A stretch of 64,000 nt of DNA from JAAZGD01 sp964383845 (GCA_964383845.1 CAYLIF010000006.1:1-64000); one strand, 5' to 3'; counted from the first letter of the stretch, positions 1 to 8,421 are shown. Notes: a model not told the origin generated them from the sequence alone. Numbers and translations are program-made.

Positions 1-51
1 ATTTAATTTCCTTAAGCTTTCAACGTACTCTTTACCAGTTTTAATAGCCAT
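1..51 (-). CDS. HpaB-family flavoprotein, N-terminal fragment (4-hydroxyphenylacetate 3-monooxygenase / 4-hydroxybutyryl-CoA dehydratase family)
   Basis: The gene runs off the left edge of the window, and only 17 codons, MAIKTGKEYVESLRKLN, are visible. A strong AAGGAGG ribosome site lies 6-7 nt upstream of the ATG at 51. The pattern K-x-Y-(V/I)-E-S-L-R-K-L-N is the usual opening of the HpaB family, which includes 4-hydroxyphenylacetate 3-monooxygenases and, in amino-acid-fermenting anaerobes, 4-hydroxybutyryl-CoA dehydratase. In an anaerobe the dehydratase reading is more likely, but 17 residues cannot separate the two. It is divergent from the ndh2 operon. Confidence 0.6.
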   Translation of the reverse strand, partial: MAIKTGKEYVESLRKLN

Positions 52-341
52 TCTATATCCTCCTTATTAGCAACTTATGCTAAAATAATAATGGTACATA
101 ATTTATATACCTAAATAAGCTTGTAAAATGTTTATACCCAGCTTTAAGGGGAAATAATAACAATATCTTGTTTATAATTATTATATTTTCCATTGAAATG
201 TAAAGCTTTTCCGACATTTGTCGATAATTCTAATGATATTGAAGGATTTGCTTGTATTTTTCATGGATTGCATCAATTAACCTTGACATAAACTGAATAC
301 TCTGAGAAAATTAGTAACATTTTTATAAAGGGAGGCAAAGA
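52..341. promoter_or_regulatory. Divergent intergenic region between the HpaB-family gene and ndh2
   Basis: This AT-rich gap holds no open frame I can support. A TTGACA at 283-288 has a weak -10-like GAAAAT at 306-311 (17-nt spacer) and could serve ndh2, whose GGAGG site is at 331-335. A short perfect inverted repeat, CGACA-TT-TGTCG, at 212-223 could be an operator, although its short loop and AT-rich context make chance occurrence possible. The promoter of the leftward gene was not identified with confidence. Confidence 0.4.
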
Positions 342-2312
342 ATGAAAAAAAATATTGTCATTGTTGGAGCTGGCTATGCAGGTATTCTTACAGCAAAAAA
401 GTTAGCAAAAAAATTTAAAAGAAACGATGATGTCACCATTACCATAATTGATAAAAACCCATACCACGTAATGTTAACAGAATTACATGAAGTTGGTGGA
501 CATCGAGTAGAGGAAGACGCCATTAGAGTCAGCCTGAAAAAGATTTTTGCAGGAAGAAAAGCTAACGTGGTTTTAGACACAATAACCTCGTTTAATTTTG
601 AAGAAAAAGAAGTTCAAGGAAAACTAAAAGCTTACCCTTATGATTATCTAGTTATTTCGGCAGGATCTAAGCCAACATTTTTCGGTGTAAAGGGTGCTGA
701 GGAATATGCTAATACTCTTTGGTTCTATGATGATGCCATAGCTATTCGCCATAAAATGGAAGACTTGTTTATTGAAGCAAGTAGAACTCCTGATGAAATT
801 GAAAGACGTAAGATGCTATCTTTCTATGTTGTAGGCGCAGGATTTACTGGAGTAGAAATGGCTGGTGAGTTAGCTGAATACATCCCATTTGCTTGCAGTA
901 ATTATGAAATAAACCCTGATGAAGTCTCTATTTCTATTATTGATATATTAGACCGAACTATACCTAACTTACCCGCCGCTCTTTCAAACAAAGTTGAGAA
1001 ACGTTTGAAAAAAATGGGTGTAAATGTAATCCTTGAGACAAATGTTATTGCTATTGGCCCTGATTACATAGAGACCAAATGTCATGATCAGGTTTGCCGA
1101 AACCCCGCAGGCATCGTTATTTGGGGAGCAGGAATTGAAAGTGCTGACATAACTGGGGAAGCTGCTAAGGCCCTTGCATCAGCTAAAAGAGGAAGGCTTG
1201 AAACTGATCAGTACCTCCGCTCACTAGATGACGAAAGTATTTATGTTATAGGTGATAACCTTCTCTTCACACCTGAAGGAGAAGACACCCCGGTGCCTCA
1301 AGTAGTTGAAAACTGTGAACACAGCGCAGCAACCGCTGCTCATAACATGGAGGTAGCCATAACTGGTAAAGGTGAAATGAAGAAGTATAAGCCTTCCTTC
1401 CATGGATTCATGGTCTGCGTAGGTGGTAAGTACGGAGTAGCAAGAGTCGGACTTCCAAACTTTATGGTCAATTTACCTTCTTTCCTTGCTATGTTCGCCA
1501 AACACCTTATTAACATGATTTATTTCGTGCAAATTCTGGGTTGGAACAAAGTTTGGACTTATTTAAATCACGAATTTTTCACCATACGTAATAAAAGAAG
1601 CTTTGTGGGAGGACATCTTTCAAACCGAACTCCTAGCTTTATGTTAATGCCCATAAGGGTCTGGTTGGGTATGGTTTGGTTGTATGAAGGTATAGTAAAG
1701 GTTATGGAAGAATGGCTAAACGTACCTATGTTAAATGGATTCTTTGGTGGGGCCTCTGCTTGGTACAATAGTATTTTAAACGCTGCAGGAGAATGGGCCG
1801 AGGGTGGCACAGATGCTGCAACGACTGCCACAGATGCAGCAAGTGATGCAGTAAGCTCTGCAGGAACTGTTATTTTCAATTGGGATTTCCTTGGATTATT
1901 CCAAACAATATTTGTTAGTGGAAAAGAGTTGGCTGAATCTACCTTAACCGACCTAGCATTTAAGATAGATGTCCCCTTAATGAACTGGTTTATTGATACA
2001 CAAGTTCTTACTAATGACGGCCTTCAAGTCTTCATGCAATCTGGTATTGTGGTGGCAGAAATTTTAATCGGAATAGCATTAATATTAGGTCTATTTACGC
2101 TGCCAGCTTCGTTATTATCACTCGTTCTACAGTTTATGTTTGTATGTACCACCGGATTATACTTATCGACATTCTGGATGATATTTGCAGCAATTGCAGT
2201 ACTTATTAATGGCGGTAAAACTCTAGGGCTTGATTACTGGGTAATACCAGCTATAAGCAAACAATGGAAAAAACTCGGATTTGTAAGGAAGTTATATATT
2301 TACCATGACTAA
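342..2312 (+). CDS. ndh2: Type II NADH dehydrogenase with C-terminal membrane domain (Ndh2 of extracellular electron transfer)
   Basis: This FAD-dependent NADH:quinone oxidoreductase should pass electrons from NADH to a membrane quinone. The N-terminus has the FAD-binding GAGYAGI motif (residues ~8-14). A second dinucleotide-binding motif, VVGAGFTGVE, lies near residue 164, and the C-terminal FAD contact YVIGD lies near 303. Standard NDH-2 proteins are about 400 residues. This one has 656, because a DoxX-like membrane domain with several hydrophobic segments follows from about residue 435, interrupted by an Ala/Thr-rich stretch (GTDAATTATDAASDA). Such a C-terminal membrane domain is a feature of the electron-transfer Ndh2 of Listeria. 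The start has a GGAGG site with an 8-nt spacer. The stop overlaps the next gene by 8 nt, so the genes are translationally coupled. Function is inferred from family and context. Confidence 0.88.
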   Translation: MKKNIVIVGAGYAGILTAKKLAKKFKRNDDVTITIIDKNPYHVMLTELHEVGGHRVEEDAIRVSLKKIFAGRKANVVLDTITSFNFEEKEVQGKLKAYPYDYLVISAGSKPTFFGVKGAEEYANTLWFYDDAIAIRHKMEDLFIEASRTPDEIERRKMLSFYVVGAGFTGVEMAGELAEYIPFACSNYEINPDEVSISIIDILDRTIPNLPAALSNKVEKRLKKMGVNVILETNVIAIGPDYIETKCHDQVCRNPAGIVIWGAGIESADITGEAAKALASAKRGRLETDQYLRSLDDESIYVIGDNLLFTPEGEDTPVPQVVENCEHSAATAAHNMEVAITGKGEMKKYKPSFHGFMVCVGGKYGVARVGLPNFMVNLPSFLAMFAKHLINMIYFVQILGWNKVWTYLNHEFFTIRNKRSFVGGHLSNRTPSFMLMPIRVWLGMVWLYEGIVKVMEEWLNVPMLNGFFGGASAWYNSILNAAGEWAEGGTDAATTATDAASDAVSSAGTVIFNWDFLGLFQTIFVSGKELAESTLTDLAFKIDVPLMNWFIDTQVLTNDGLQVFMQSGIVVAEILIGIALILGLFTLPASLLSLVLQFMFVCTTGLYLSTFWMIFAAIAVLINGGKTLGLDYWVIPAISKQWKKLGFVRKLYIYHD

Positions 2313-3297
2313 TGAAAACCTTAACTTAGATAAATTAAATGCACAAACAAAAATTAGCATAGATGATGCTTTCGAAATCTTGAAGAAGAACGTGGACATA
2401 ACATTGTCCACGTCTCCTTTGATTGTAAGAGATTATACCAGTTATTTAGCGACATCTACAGGGAAAATGATTCGAGCCCAATCTTTGTTAACATGTGCTT
2501 TAGATAAAGATAATTTGGTTCACCCTGATGGAATTTCATTTGGATCAGCCATTGAAATACTTCATCTGGCCACTTTGGTCCATGATGATGTTATTGATAA
2601 TGCTGACTTAAGAAGAGGCAAACACTCTCTTCAAAAAAAATATGGTAAGCGTACTGCTGTTATATGTGGTGATTATCTACTATGCATTGCTTTAAAAACA
2701 GCTTCATCGGTATCTGACAGAGATAATTATAAAGATCAAACTTTGCCAGACTACATGAGCAGAGTTTGTTTGGGAGAGCTAGGACAACATATTAATAATG
2801 GCAACTACAATTTATCAGTTTTTCGTTATCTTAAAATCATATCTGGAAAAACAGCGGCACTTTTTGAAGCTGCCTTTCATATTGGTGCAATTATTATGGA
2901 AAAAGAAGTCCCACATGAAATCCTAAGAGAATACTCAAAATTAGGTCGTTATATAGGAATGATTTTCCAGCTAACCGATGATTGCATGGATTTTGAAACA
3001 ACTGAAGATGTTGCCCTAAAGCCTGTTCAGTCAGACTTTGAACAAAATGTGATTACGCTACCTTTAATACATGCTTTTGCTAAAAAAGAAGAACTAAAAA
3101 AATCTGCTATTGATGGTATGTTAACTCGAAAAGATATAAATAAGTTTGTTGAATCTACAGGGGGTATTCTTTATACAAGGATGATGGCTAAAAAATACTA
3201 TGAAAAAGCCGTTAAAATAATAAAATCCCTTGATGCAACAGCAGAAAAAAAGGCTTTGCTCCAAGATATTTTAGATAAAGCTTACAGAGTATTTTAG
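2305..3297 (+). CDS. dmkB: Polyprenyl diphosphate synthase (DmkB-like)
   Basis: This enzyme is a trans-isoprenyl diphosphate synthase that builds the isoprenoid side chain of a quinone. Both aspartate-rich, Mg-diphosphate-binding motifs are present: LVHDDVIDNADLRRG near residue 92 and LTDDCMDF near residue 226. Its 330 residues fit the heptaprenyl/octaprenyl synthase family. It overlaps ndh2 by 8 nt and is followed after 1 nt by the UbiA prenyltransferase, so the trio is one transcription unit. In Listeria the equivalent dmkA/dmkB pair makes a demethylmenaquinone dedicated to extracellular electron transfer. Product chain length cannot be read from the sequence. Confidence 0.88.
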   Translation: MTNENLNLDKLNAQTKISIDDAFEILKKNVDITLSTSPLIVRDYTSYLATSTGKMIRAQSLLTCALDKDNLVHPDGISFGSAIEILHLATLVHDDVIDNADLRRGKHSLQKKYGKRTAVICGDYLLCIALKTASSVSDRDNYKDQTLPDYMSRVCLGELGQHINNGNYNLSVFRYLKIISGKTAALFEAAFHIGAIIMEKEVPHEILREYSKLGRYIGMIFQLTDDCMDFETTEDVALKPVQSDFEQNVITLPLIHAFAKKEELKKSAIDGMLTRKDINKFVESTGGILYTRMMAKKYYEKAVKIIKSLDATAEKKALLQDILDKAYRVF

Positions 3298-3298
3298 A

Positions 3299-4201
3299 AT
3301 GATTAAAAATTTTTTTGAATATGTAGAAATTAAAACGAAAATTACAAGTGTATTCGCATTTATCCTTAGCCTCTCTTATCTTTTTTCTTTTAAGGTTGAT
3401 CTGAATTGGAAATTGACATGGATTTTTTTTGCTGGGATGTTCTTGTTCGATTTGACCACTACTAGTATTAATAACTATATCGATACTAAAAGTAATAATG
3501 TAAACTTAAAGTTTAAAAGATCTAGTGCTAAAGCCATTATTTTCATTCTTTTAGCAATCAGTATTTTTTTTGGCTTATGGTTGGTTATTTTGACCGATAT
3601 TGTGGTATTAATAACAGGAGCTATTTGCTTCTTGATTGGAGTTTTTTATACCTATGGCCCAATTCCTATTTCTAGACAACCTTGGGGAGAAGTTTTTTCA
3701 GGAGTTCTGTACGGATTCTTTATCCCCTTCCTAGTTCTTTATATAAATATGCCTGATGGAACTTATATAAATTTAGGAATAGAATGGGATATAATTACTT
3801 TGCAGTTAAAAGTAGTACCTTTTATCTACTTGCTCTTGCTTTCAATAACACCAGTTTGCCTAACAGCAAACATAATGCTTGCAAACAACATTTGTGATTT
3901 AGAAAGAGATATTCGGGTAAAAAGATATACCTTGCCCTACTATATCGGGGATAAATCCCTTTACCTTTTCGCCGGTATATACTATGTAACTTATATAGCT
4001 CTTATAGTAATGGTTATTGCAAAAATGATTTCGCCCTTAGGTCTACTGTCACTATTGACAATTATTCCAGTTCAAAGGAACATCCAATTTTTTTTTAAAG
4101 TACAAAATAAAGAAATCACCTTTAACGGGGCAATAAAAAACTATGTTTGGATTATGAGTGGAACTATTTTGGGATTTGTTTTAACAGGACTAATAAGATA
4201 G
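3299..4201 (+). CDS. dmkA: UbiA-family prenyltransferase (DmkA/MenA-like)
   Basis: This integral membrane prenyltransferase would attach the polyprenyl chain to a naphthoate head group (1,4-dihydroxy-2-naphthoate prenyltransferase type). About eight or nine hydrophobic helices are visible. The two polar family motifs are present: NNYIDTKSNN near residue 60 and NNICDLERDI near residue 198, which carries the DxxxD diphosphate/Mg ligand. The ATG lies 1 nt after the dmkB stop with no strong ribosome site, which suggests coupled translation. No other men genes are in the window, so the source of the naphthoate head group is unknown. Confidence 0.85.
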   Translation: MIKNFFEYVEIKTKITSVFAFILSLSYLFSFKVDLNWKLTWIFFAGMFLFDLTTTSINNYIDTKSNNVNLKFKRSSAKAIIFILLAISIFFGLWLVILTDIVVLITGAICFLIGVFYTYGPIPISRQPWGEVFSGVLYGFFIPFLVLYINMPDGTYINLGIEWDIITLQLKVVPFIYLLLLSITPVCLTANIMLANNICDLERDIRVKRYTLPYYIGDKSLYLFAGIYYVTYIALIVMVIAKMISPLGLLSLLTIIPVQRNIQFFFKVQNKEITFNGAIKNYVWIMSGTILGFVLTGLIR

Positions 4202-4308
4202 ATTTAAGAATGAAGTTGGTTATTTTATATTTAACAACGAATAACGTTGATAAATAGATTTTTAAGATGTATTTTTGTTTTAGATGTATATTTAAATGGA
4301 GGAGTATT

Positions 4309-5340
4309 ATGAAGAAGAGATTAATATTGGTTTTAGTTCTATCCCTAATTCTTATGGCCTTTGCAGGCTGCGGTGGCCAAGCAGAACCACCAGCGGACGA
4401 AGGTACAACTGGAGTAATGACAGGTCTAGCAGTTATGACTACTGCAGAGAAATCCGTTGCTGCTGGTGCAGAAGAAGGAGTTGTTGAGGCCTATTCTGAA
4501 ATAGTAGCTGTTACAGTAGATGAAGGTGGGGTTATTACCAACTGTGTCATCGATGCTGCACAAACAAAGATTATGTTTGATAATACAGGAAAAATAACTA
4601 CACCTATGGATTCTGTATTCTTAGGAAAATTAGAACTTGGTTCGGATTATGGAATGGTTGTCAATTCAGCTATCGGAAAAGAATGGTTTGAGCAATCAGA
4701 CGCATTATCCTCATATGTAATAGGCATGACAGCAGATGATGTTAAAGCCATTGCAGTTGATGATGAAGGATATCCAACAGATTCAGACCTAACAGCTTCT
4801 GTAACTATGGGAGTAGATGCTTACCTTGAAGCTATTGTAAAAGCAGTAGATAATGCTCAGGACTTAGGTGCTTCTGCAGAAGATATGATTGGTGTTGGCG
4901 TTATGACCACTATGGACAAATCTGTAGATGCTACAGCGGAAGAGGCAGGAAATGCTCAAGCTTATTCCATGTATGCTGCAGTAACTTTTGACGCTGATGG
5001 TGTTATCACTAGCTGTATCCTTGATGGTTCTCAAACGAATGTCGGATTTGATACTACTGGCGCATTCACAACTGATTTGGCTGGTCCTTTCCCAACCAAG
5101 AACGAGCTAGGTGACGATTATGGCATGAAAGAATACGGTCCTTCCAGCATAGGAAAAGAATGGAATGAGCAAGCAGCTTTCTTCGCTGATTATGTAGTTG
5201 GTAAAACTGTAGATGAAGTTAAAGGAATAGCAATGACTGATGATGGTCTAGCTGCAGATTCGGATCTTTCCGCTGGTGTTACTGTACATATTGGTCCATT
5301 CATAAATGTTATTGAAAAGGCATATGATACGGCAAAATAG
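4309..5340 (+). CDS. pplA: Lipoprotein with two FMN-binding domains (PplA-like extracellular flavoprotein)
   Basis: This is a predicted surface lipoprotein carrying covalently bound FMN, the outermost electron carrier in flavin-based extracellular electron transfer. The start at 4309 has GGAGGAG five nt upstream; an in-frame ATG at 4267 lacks a ribosome site and would bury the signal peptide. The signal peptide ends in a lipobox with Cys21 (LMAFAGC). Two homologous domains follow, roughly residues 35-185 and 192-343. Each has the G-V-M-T-T and I-G-K-E-W motifs and ends in a candidate flavinylation site: D160-L-T-A-S-V-T166 and D319-L-S-A-G-V-T325. These resemble the D-x-x-[ST]-G-A-T acceptor of FMN-binding domains but have Val in place of Ala. 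The downstream ApbE gene supplies the likely transferase. Confidence 0.88.
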   Translation: MKKRLILVLVLSLILMAFAGCGGQAEPPADEGTTGVMTGLAVMTTAEKSVAAGAEEGVVEAYSEIVAVTVDEGGVITNCVIDAAQTKIMFDNTGKITTPMDSVFLGKLELGSDYGMVVNSAIGKEWFEQSDALSSYVIGMTADDVKAIAVDDEGYPTDSDLTASVTMGVDAYLEAIVKAVDNAQDLGASAEDMIGVGVMTTMDKSVDATAEEAGNAQAYSMYAAVTFDADGVITSCILDGSQTNVGFDTTGAFTTDLAGPFPTKNELGDDYGMKEYGPSSIGKEWNEQAAFFADYVVGKTVDEVKGIAMTDDGLAADSDLSAGVTVHIGPFINVIEKAYDTAK

Positions 5341-5431
5341 CAGTTACTAAGATTTAGCACTATAATTCAAGGGATGAGAGGATGCTTTACGCCCTCCCAT
5401 CCCTTTGTAAATTGAATGAGAGGTTTTAAAT

Positions 5432-6490
5432 ATGACTAAAAAAGGATTCCACAAGATTTCTATTTTGCTGCTAATGTGTTCTCTTATTATCTTTTTATCA
5501 GCTTGTTCCCAGGAAACATCAACCCTAGAGCGAAGGCAAGGCCAGTTTATTGATCTTTTTGATACTGCAACGGTACTGATACAATACACAGCAACAGAAG
5601 AGGAATTCAAGGAAACTTCTCAAATGATACATGATGAATTAGAAATCTATCATCAACTATACGACATTTATAATGATTACCCTGATTTAAATAATATGAA
5701 GACCATCAATGATGAGGCAGGAAAATCCCCTGTATTTGTAGACCAAAAAATTATAGATCTCTTATTGTTTTCCAAAGAAGCTTATTATAAAACCGATGGC
5801 AAGGTAAACGTTGCTTTTGGCTCAGTATTGAGCTTGTGGCACGATTATCGTGGACGAGGAGAGACTGACCCTCTGAAAGCAAAAATACCTCCTATGGACC
5901 TATTAGAAGCCGCTAATGAGCATTGTGACATTAAGGATGTAGTAATTGATGAAGATGCTGGAACTGTATTCTTAAAAGATCCAGATATGCTTCTAGATGT
6001 TGGTGCAATTGCCAAGGGATATTCTGTTGAGAGAATATCTGAATTCGCACGTAGTCTGGGTTTTAATGATGGTCTTATTAGTGTAGGCGGGAATATTAGA
6101 GTTCTTGGATATAAAGGAGAAGATCAAAAACTTTGGAGTATTGGAATCCAAAACCCTGATCGAGATAGTGACGTCAAAGATTTATTTGTTACCCATCTTA
6201 CAGAGAAGTCTTTAGTAACTAGTGGAGACTATCTTCGATACTATACAGTGGATGGAAAGCGTTATCATCATATAATTGATCCGGAAACCCTTTTACCTGC
6301 TGCTTATTTCGCTTCTGTAACTATTATAACTCCAGACTCAGGTATGGGTGACGCTCTTTCTACAGCACTTTTTAATATGTCCTTTGAAGAAGGCATATCA
6401 TATATTGAAAGCCGTTGTGATACTGAGGCTGTGTGGGTCTACTCCGACGGAACAATTAAATCAAGTTCTGGCTTTAACGCGCTTCTATAG
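5432..6490 (+). CDS. fmnB: FAD:protein FMN transferase lipoprotein (ApbE/FmnB)
   Basis: This enzyme transfers FMN from FAD to a Thr/Ser of target proteins outside the cytoplasm; the adjacent two-domain lipoprotein is the obvious substrate. The N-terminus is a lipoprotein signal with lipobox LSAC (Cys25). ApbE family features follow: DGKVNVAFG near residue 123, DVGAIAKGYS near residue 189, SVGGN near 216, the HHIIDPETL segment near 278, and the Mg-site stretch DALSTALF near 309. A ribosome site (GAGAGG) precedes the ATG. Its 3-prime end overlaps the oppositely oriented kinase gene by 17 bp, with no terminator in between. Confidence 0.9.
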   Translation: MTKKGFHKISILLLMCSLIIFLSACSQETSTLERRQGQFIDLFDTATVLIQYTATEEEFKETSQMIHDELEIYHQLYDIYNDYPDLNNMKTINDEAGKSPVFVDQKIIDLLLFSKEAYYKTDGKVNVAFGSVLSLWHDYRGRGETDPLKAKIPPMDLLEAANEHCDIKDVVIDEDAGTVFLKDPDMLLDVGAIAKGYSVERISEFARSLGFNDGLISVGGNIRVLGYKGEDQKLWSIGIQNPDRDSDVKDLFVTHLTEKSLVTSGDYLRYYTVDGKRYHHIIDPETLLPAAYFASVTIITPDSGMGDALSTALFNMSFEEGISYIESRCDTEAVWVYSDGTIKSSSGFNALL

Positions 6491-7067
6491 TTCCGTCTAG
6501 GACTATATCTGCTACTTCTTTAATAGAGAGTTCTTGAAAATATAAGTTCTCGAGAGGAATCCAAAGATCCATAAAACGAAGGCCTACAGCTTCGCCATTT
6601 CTCAAGAATATTCTTTTTATTTGAACTTCAGGCTCTACTGTAAGAAATACTTTAAGGTCATAGGCATCTCTTAAATATGGATGAAGGCTATAGGAGCCTT
6701 CTATAACAGTTAATGGCCTTGGACCATCGACTTCCTTTATTTCCATAGTATTATTTTTGCAGTTATATTTAGAATAAGAAAAACTATTTTTGCTTTTAAT
6801 GCCTTGTATCACTTCTCGAAAAAACCTTTCATAATCAACATTCCCTCCAGGCTCTTTTAATCTGGCATCGTTTCTTAATTCTGGTGTTAAAAAAAAGTCA
6901 TCAAGTTGGAATATCTGAGTTTCATAATGTTCTGCTAGCCTTTTAGCTAAACTACTTTTACCTGATCCACAGGGCCCATCGATGGCAAGAATTATGGATT
7001 TTTTCTTTTTCATCATTTCATCGATTTTTTTACATAATGAAATAAAGTCATTTTCTTTGTTATTCAT
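6474..7067 (-). CDS. Uridine-kinase-family P-loop kinase
   Basis: This is a small P-loop kinase with a Walker A motif, DGPCGSGKSSLA, near residues 30-41, followed by the LDDFFL segment typical of uridine kinase/phosphoribulokinase relatives. The pattern GGNVDYERF follows near residue 74. The phosphoryl acceptor cannot be read from sequence; uridine, another nucleoside or a vitamin precursor are all possible. The start overlaps the end of the ECF S-component gene by 8 nt, so the two are translationally coupled. An uptake protein followed by a kinase would suit a scavenging pair that imports a compound and traps it by phosphorylation. Confidence 0.7.
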   Translation of the reverse strand: MNNKENDFISLCKKIDEMMKKKKSIILAIDGPCGSGKSSLAKRLAEHYETQIFQLDDFFLTPELRNDARLKEPGGNVDYERFFREVIQGIKSKNSFSYSKYNCKNNTMEIKEVDGPRPLTVIEGSYSLHPYLRDAYDLKVFLTVEPEVQIKRIFLRNGEAVGLRFMDLWIPLENLYFQELSIKEVADIVLDGTIEAR

Positions 7068-7590
7068 CTATAACCTTGCCTTTTTTAAGAAGCACTACAA
7101 TTGGCGGGATTATTAGTAGTTGAATCAAAATACCAGGTAAAGCGTTAATAAAGCCTCCTGCCACAAATAATTCCACAGAGAAGGTAGAACCCCCAAGGCC
7201 AAATAAGATATAAGAAGCCAAGCCCCAGACTATTCGACCAGTTACCATAGCAATTACCAATGATAAGTAAATGTATAAGGTCTTCTTAGGGAATACTTTA
7301 TACAGTAATCCAACAACTAAGCCGTATACTGCCAGCTCAAAAGCCATTGCTATTGCAATGGGATACATTGGCGGCATTCCGAAAACTACACTTCTGAAAA
7401 CGGGAAGAATAAATCCTATTAAAAGTCCATATAGTGGGCCACAAATATATCCTGTTAAAAGAGCCGGTATATGCATTGGTAAAAGTCTACTTCCAATACT
7501 TGGGATTTGTCCCGTTAAAAAAGGGAGTACCATGCCTAAAGCAAGAAGCAGTCCCCCGTTAACCATTCTTCTAGTCGACTGTTTTTTCAA
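7060..7590 (-). CDS. ECF transporter S component
   Basis: This is a 176-residue integral membrane protein with about six hydrophobic helices. It has the N-terminal pattern of an energy-coupling-factor substrate-binding subunit (GLLLALGMVLPFLTGQIP, HIPALLTGYICGPLYGLLIG). The substrate is not recognisable. The chosen start is the TTG at 7590, which has GAGGAGG six nt upstream inside the end of the preceding gene; the next ATG, at 7566, has no such site. No EcfA/EcfT energising subunits occur in the window, so it should share a module encoded elsewhere. A flavin-related cargo is conceivable because of the nearby electron transfer genes, but those are on the other strand. The coupled kinase downstream argues for a nucleoside or vitamin precursor. 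Confidence 0.75.
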   Translation of the reverse strand: MKKQSTRRMVNGGLLLALGMVLPFLTGQIPSIGSRLLPMHIPALLTGYICGPLYGLLIGFILPVFRSVVFGMPPMYPIAIAMAFELAVYGLVVGLLYKVFPKKTLYIYLSLVIAMVTGRIVWGLASYILFGLGGSTFSVELFVAGGFINALPGILIQLLIIPPIVVLLKKGKVIDE

Positions 7591-7930
7591 CTACTACCTC
7601 CTCTGAAGTTATTACTGCAGGTTCTTGGGGAATTGTTTGTGTTGAGTGTTTCTTTTCATCCTCATTGAATTTTATTTGATTCCTCAATTTTTCATTTTCT
7701 TTTCTCAAAGAACGAACCTCCCCAGTTAATCTAAAGTGCCGAATAAGGCCCATAAATGTAACTACTATTGCTCCCAATGCCGCAGAAAAGAAAATAAGCA
7801 GGGCCTGTGAAGCTTCGAATTTAGTAAAAAGAAGATTAATGGCAACAGGTTTTGAGTTTGCCATGGCAAATACAGTTACGATGACGGCAAAAATTAATCC
7901 AATTACAAACAGCAGTTGATTTTTATGCAT
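7571..7930 (-). CDS. LapA-domain membrane protein
   Basis: This 119-residue protein has two hydrophobic segments (about residues 5-25 and 40-62), followed by a short charged coiled-coil-like stretch (SLRKENEKLRNQI) and an acidic, Glu/Val-rich tail. The layout and the ANSKPVAINLLF motif fit the LapA (DUF1049) family of small inner-membrane proteins. Its role in Gram-positive bacteria is unclear. An AAGAGGG site lies a few nt before the ATG. It is the seventh gene of the aro transcription unit, 52 nt after aroQ, with no terminator seen in the gap. Its end overlaps the S-component start by 20 nt. Confidence 0.65.
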   Translation of the reverse strand: MHKNQLLFVIGLIFAVIVTVFAMANSKPVAINLLFTKFEASQALLIFFSAALGAIVVTFMGLIRHFRLTGEVRSLRKENEKLRNQIKFNEDEKKHSTQTIPQEPAVITSEEVVVEKTVD

Positions 7931-7982
7931 ATGAACACCCTCTTTTCTGATTCAAGGTATTAGATTAGGTCAATTATACCTT

Positions 7983-8417
7983 CTAATTATATATTTGAAA
8001 ACTAAACCATTCAAGTGCTTCTTTGTAGCCTTCGAAACCCTTTCCTTCAATTGTTTTAGTAGCAACTAAAGCTAGATAAGACATCTTCCTAAAGTCCTCA
8101 CGCTCCTTGGGATTTGAAATGTGAACTTCTAGGGTAGGAATACCTGATGCTTTTACTGCATCCATAATGGAAATGCTAGTATGTGTATACCCTCCAGCAT
8201 TTATTATCAAACCATCAATTTTACCAATCCCCTCATGAATCCAATCAATTATTGCCCCTTCATGATTGGATTGAAAACATTCTACATCTATTCCTAAGGA
8301 GTATGCTTCCTCTTCTATAAATTCTATTAAATTATCGTAAGTTTTATAACCATAGATTTCTGGCTCTCTTTGCCCCAGTAAATTAAGATTCGGACCATTA
8401 ATAACCCATATCTTCAT
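7983..8417 (-). CDS. aroQ: Type II 3-dehydroquinate dehydratase
   Basis: This enzyme converts 3-dehydroquinate to 3-dehydroshikimate in the shikimate pathway. It has the family signature WVINGPNLNLLGQREPEIYG at the N-terminus, the active-site region NHEGAIIDWIH, the IINAGGYTHTS stretch, and EVHISNPKERE with the catalytic His. At 144 residues it has the normal length. I start at the ATG at 8417 rather than the in-frame ATG at 8432, because 8417 lies 4 nt after the pheA stop and has GGGGAG about 7 nt upstream, whereas 8432 lies inside pheA without a ribosome site. Other shikimate genes (aroB, aroE, aroK) are not in the window. Confidence 0.93.
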   Translation of the reverse strand: MKIWVINGPNLNLLGQREPEIYGYKTYDNLIEFIEEEAYSLGIDVECFQSNHEGAIIDWIHEGIGKIDGLIINAGGYTHTSISIMDAVKASGIPTLEVHISNPKEREDFRKMSYLALVATKTIEGKGFEGYKEALEWFSFQIYN

Positions 8418-8421
8418 CCCA

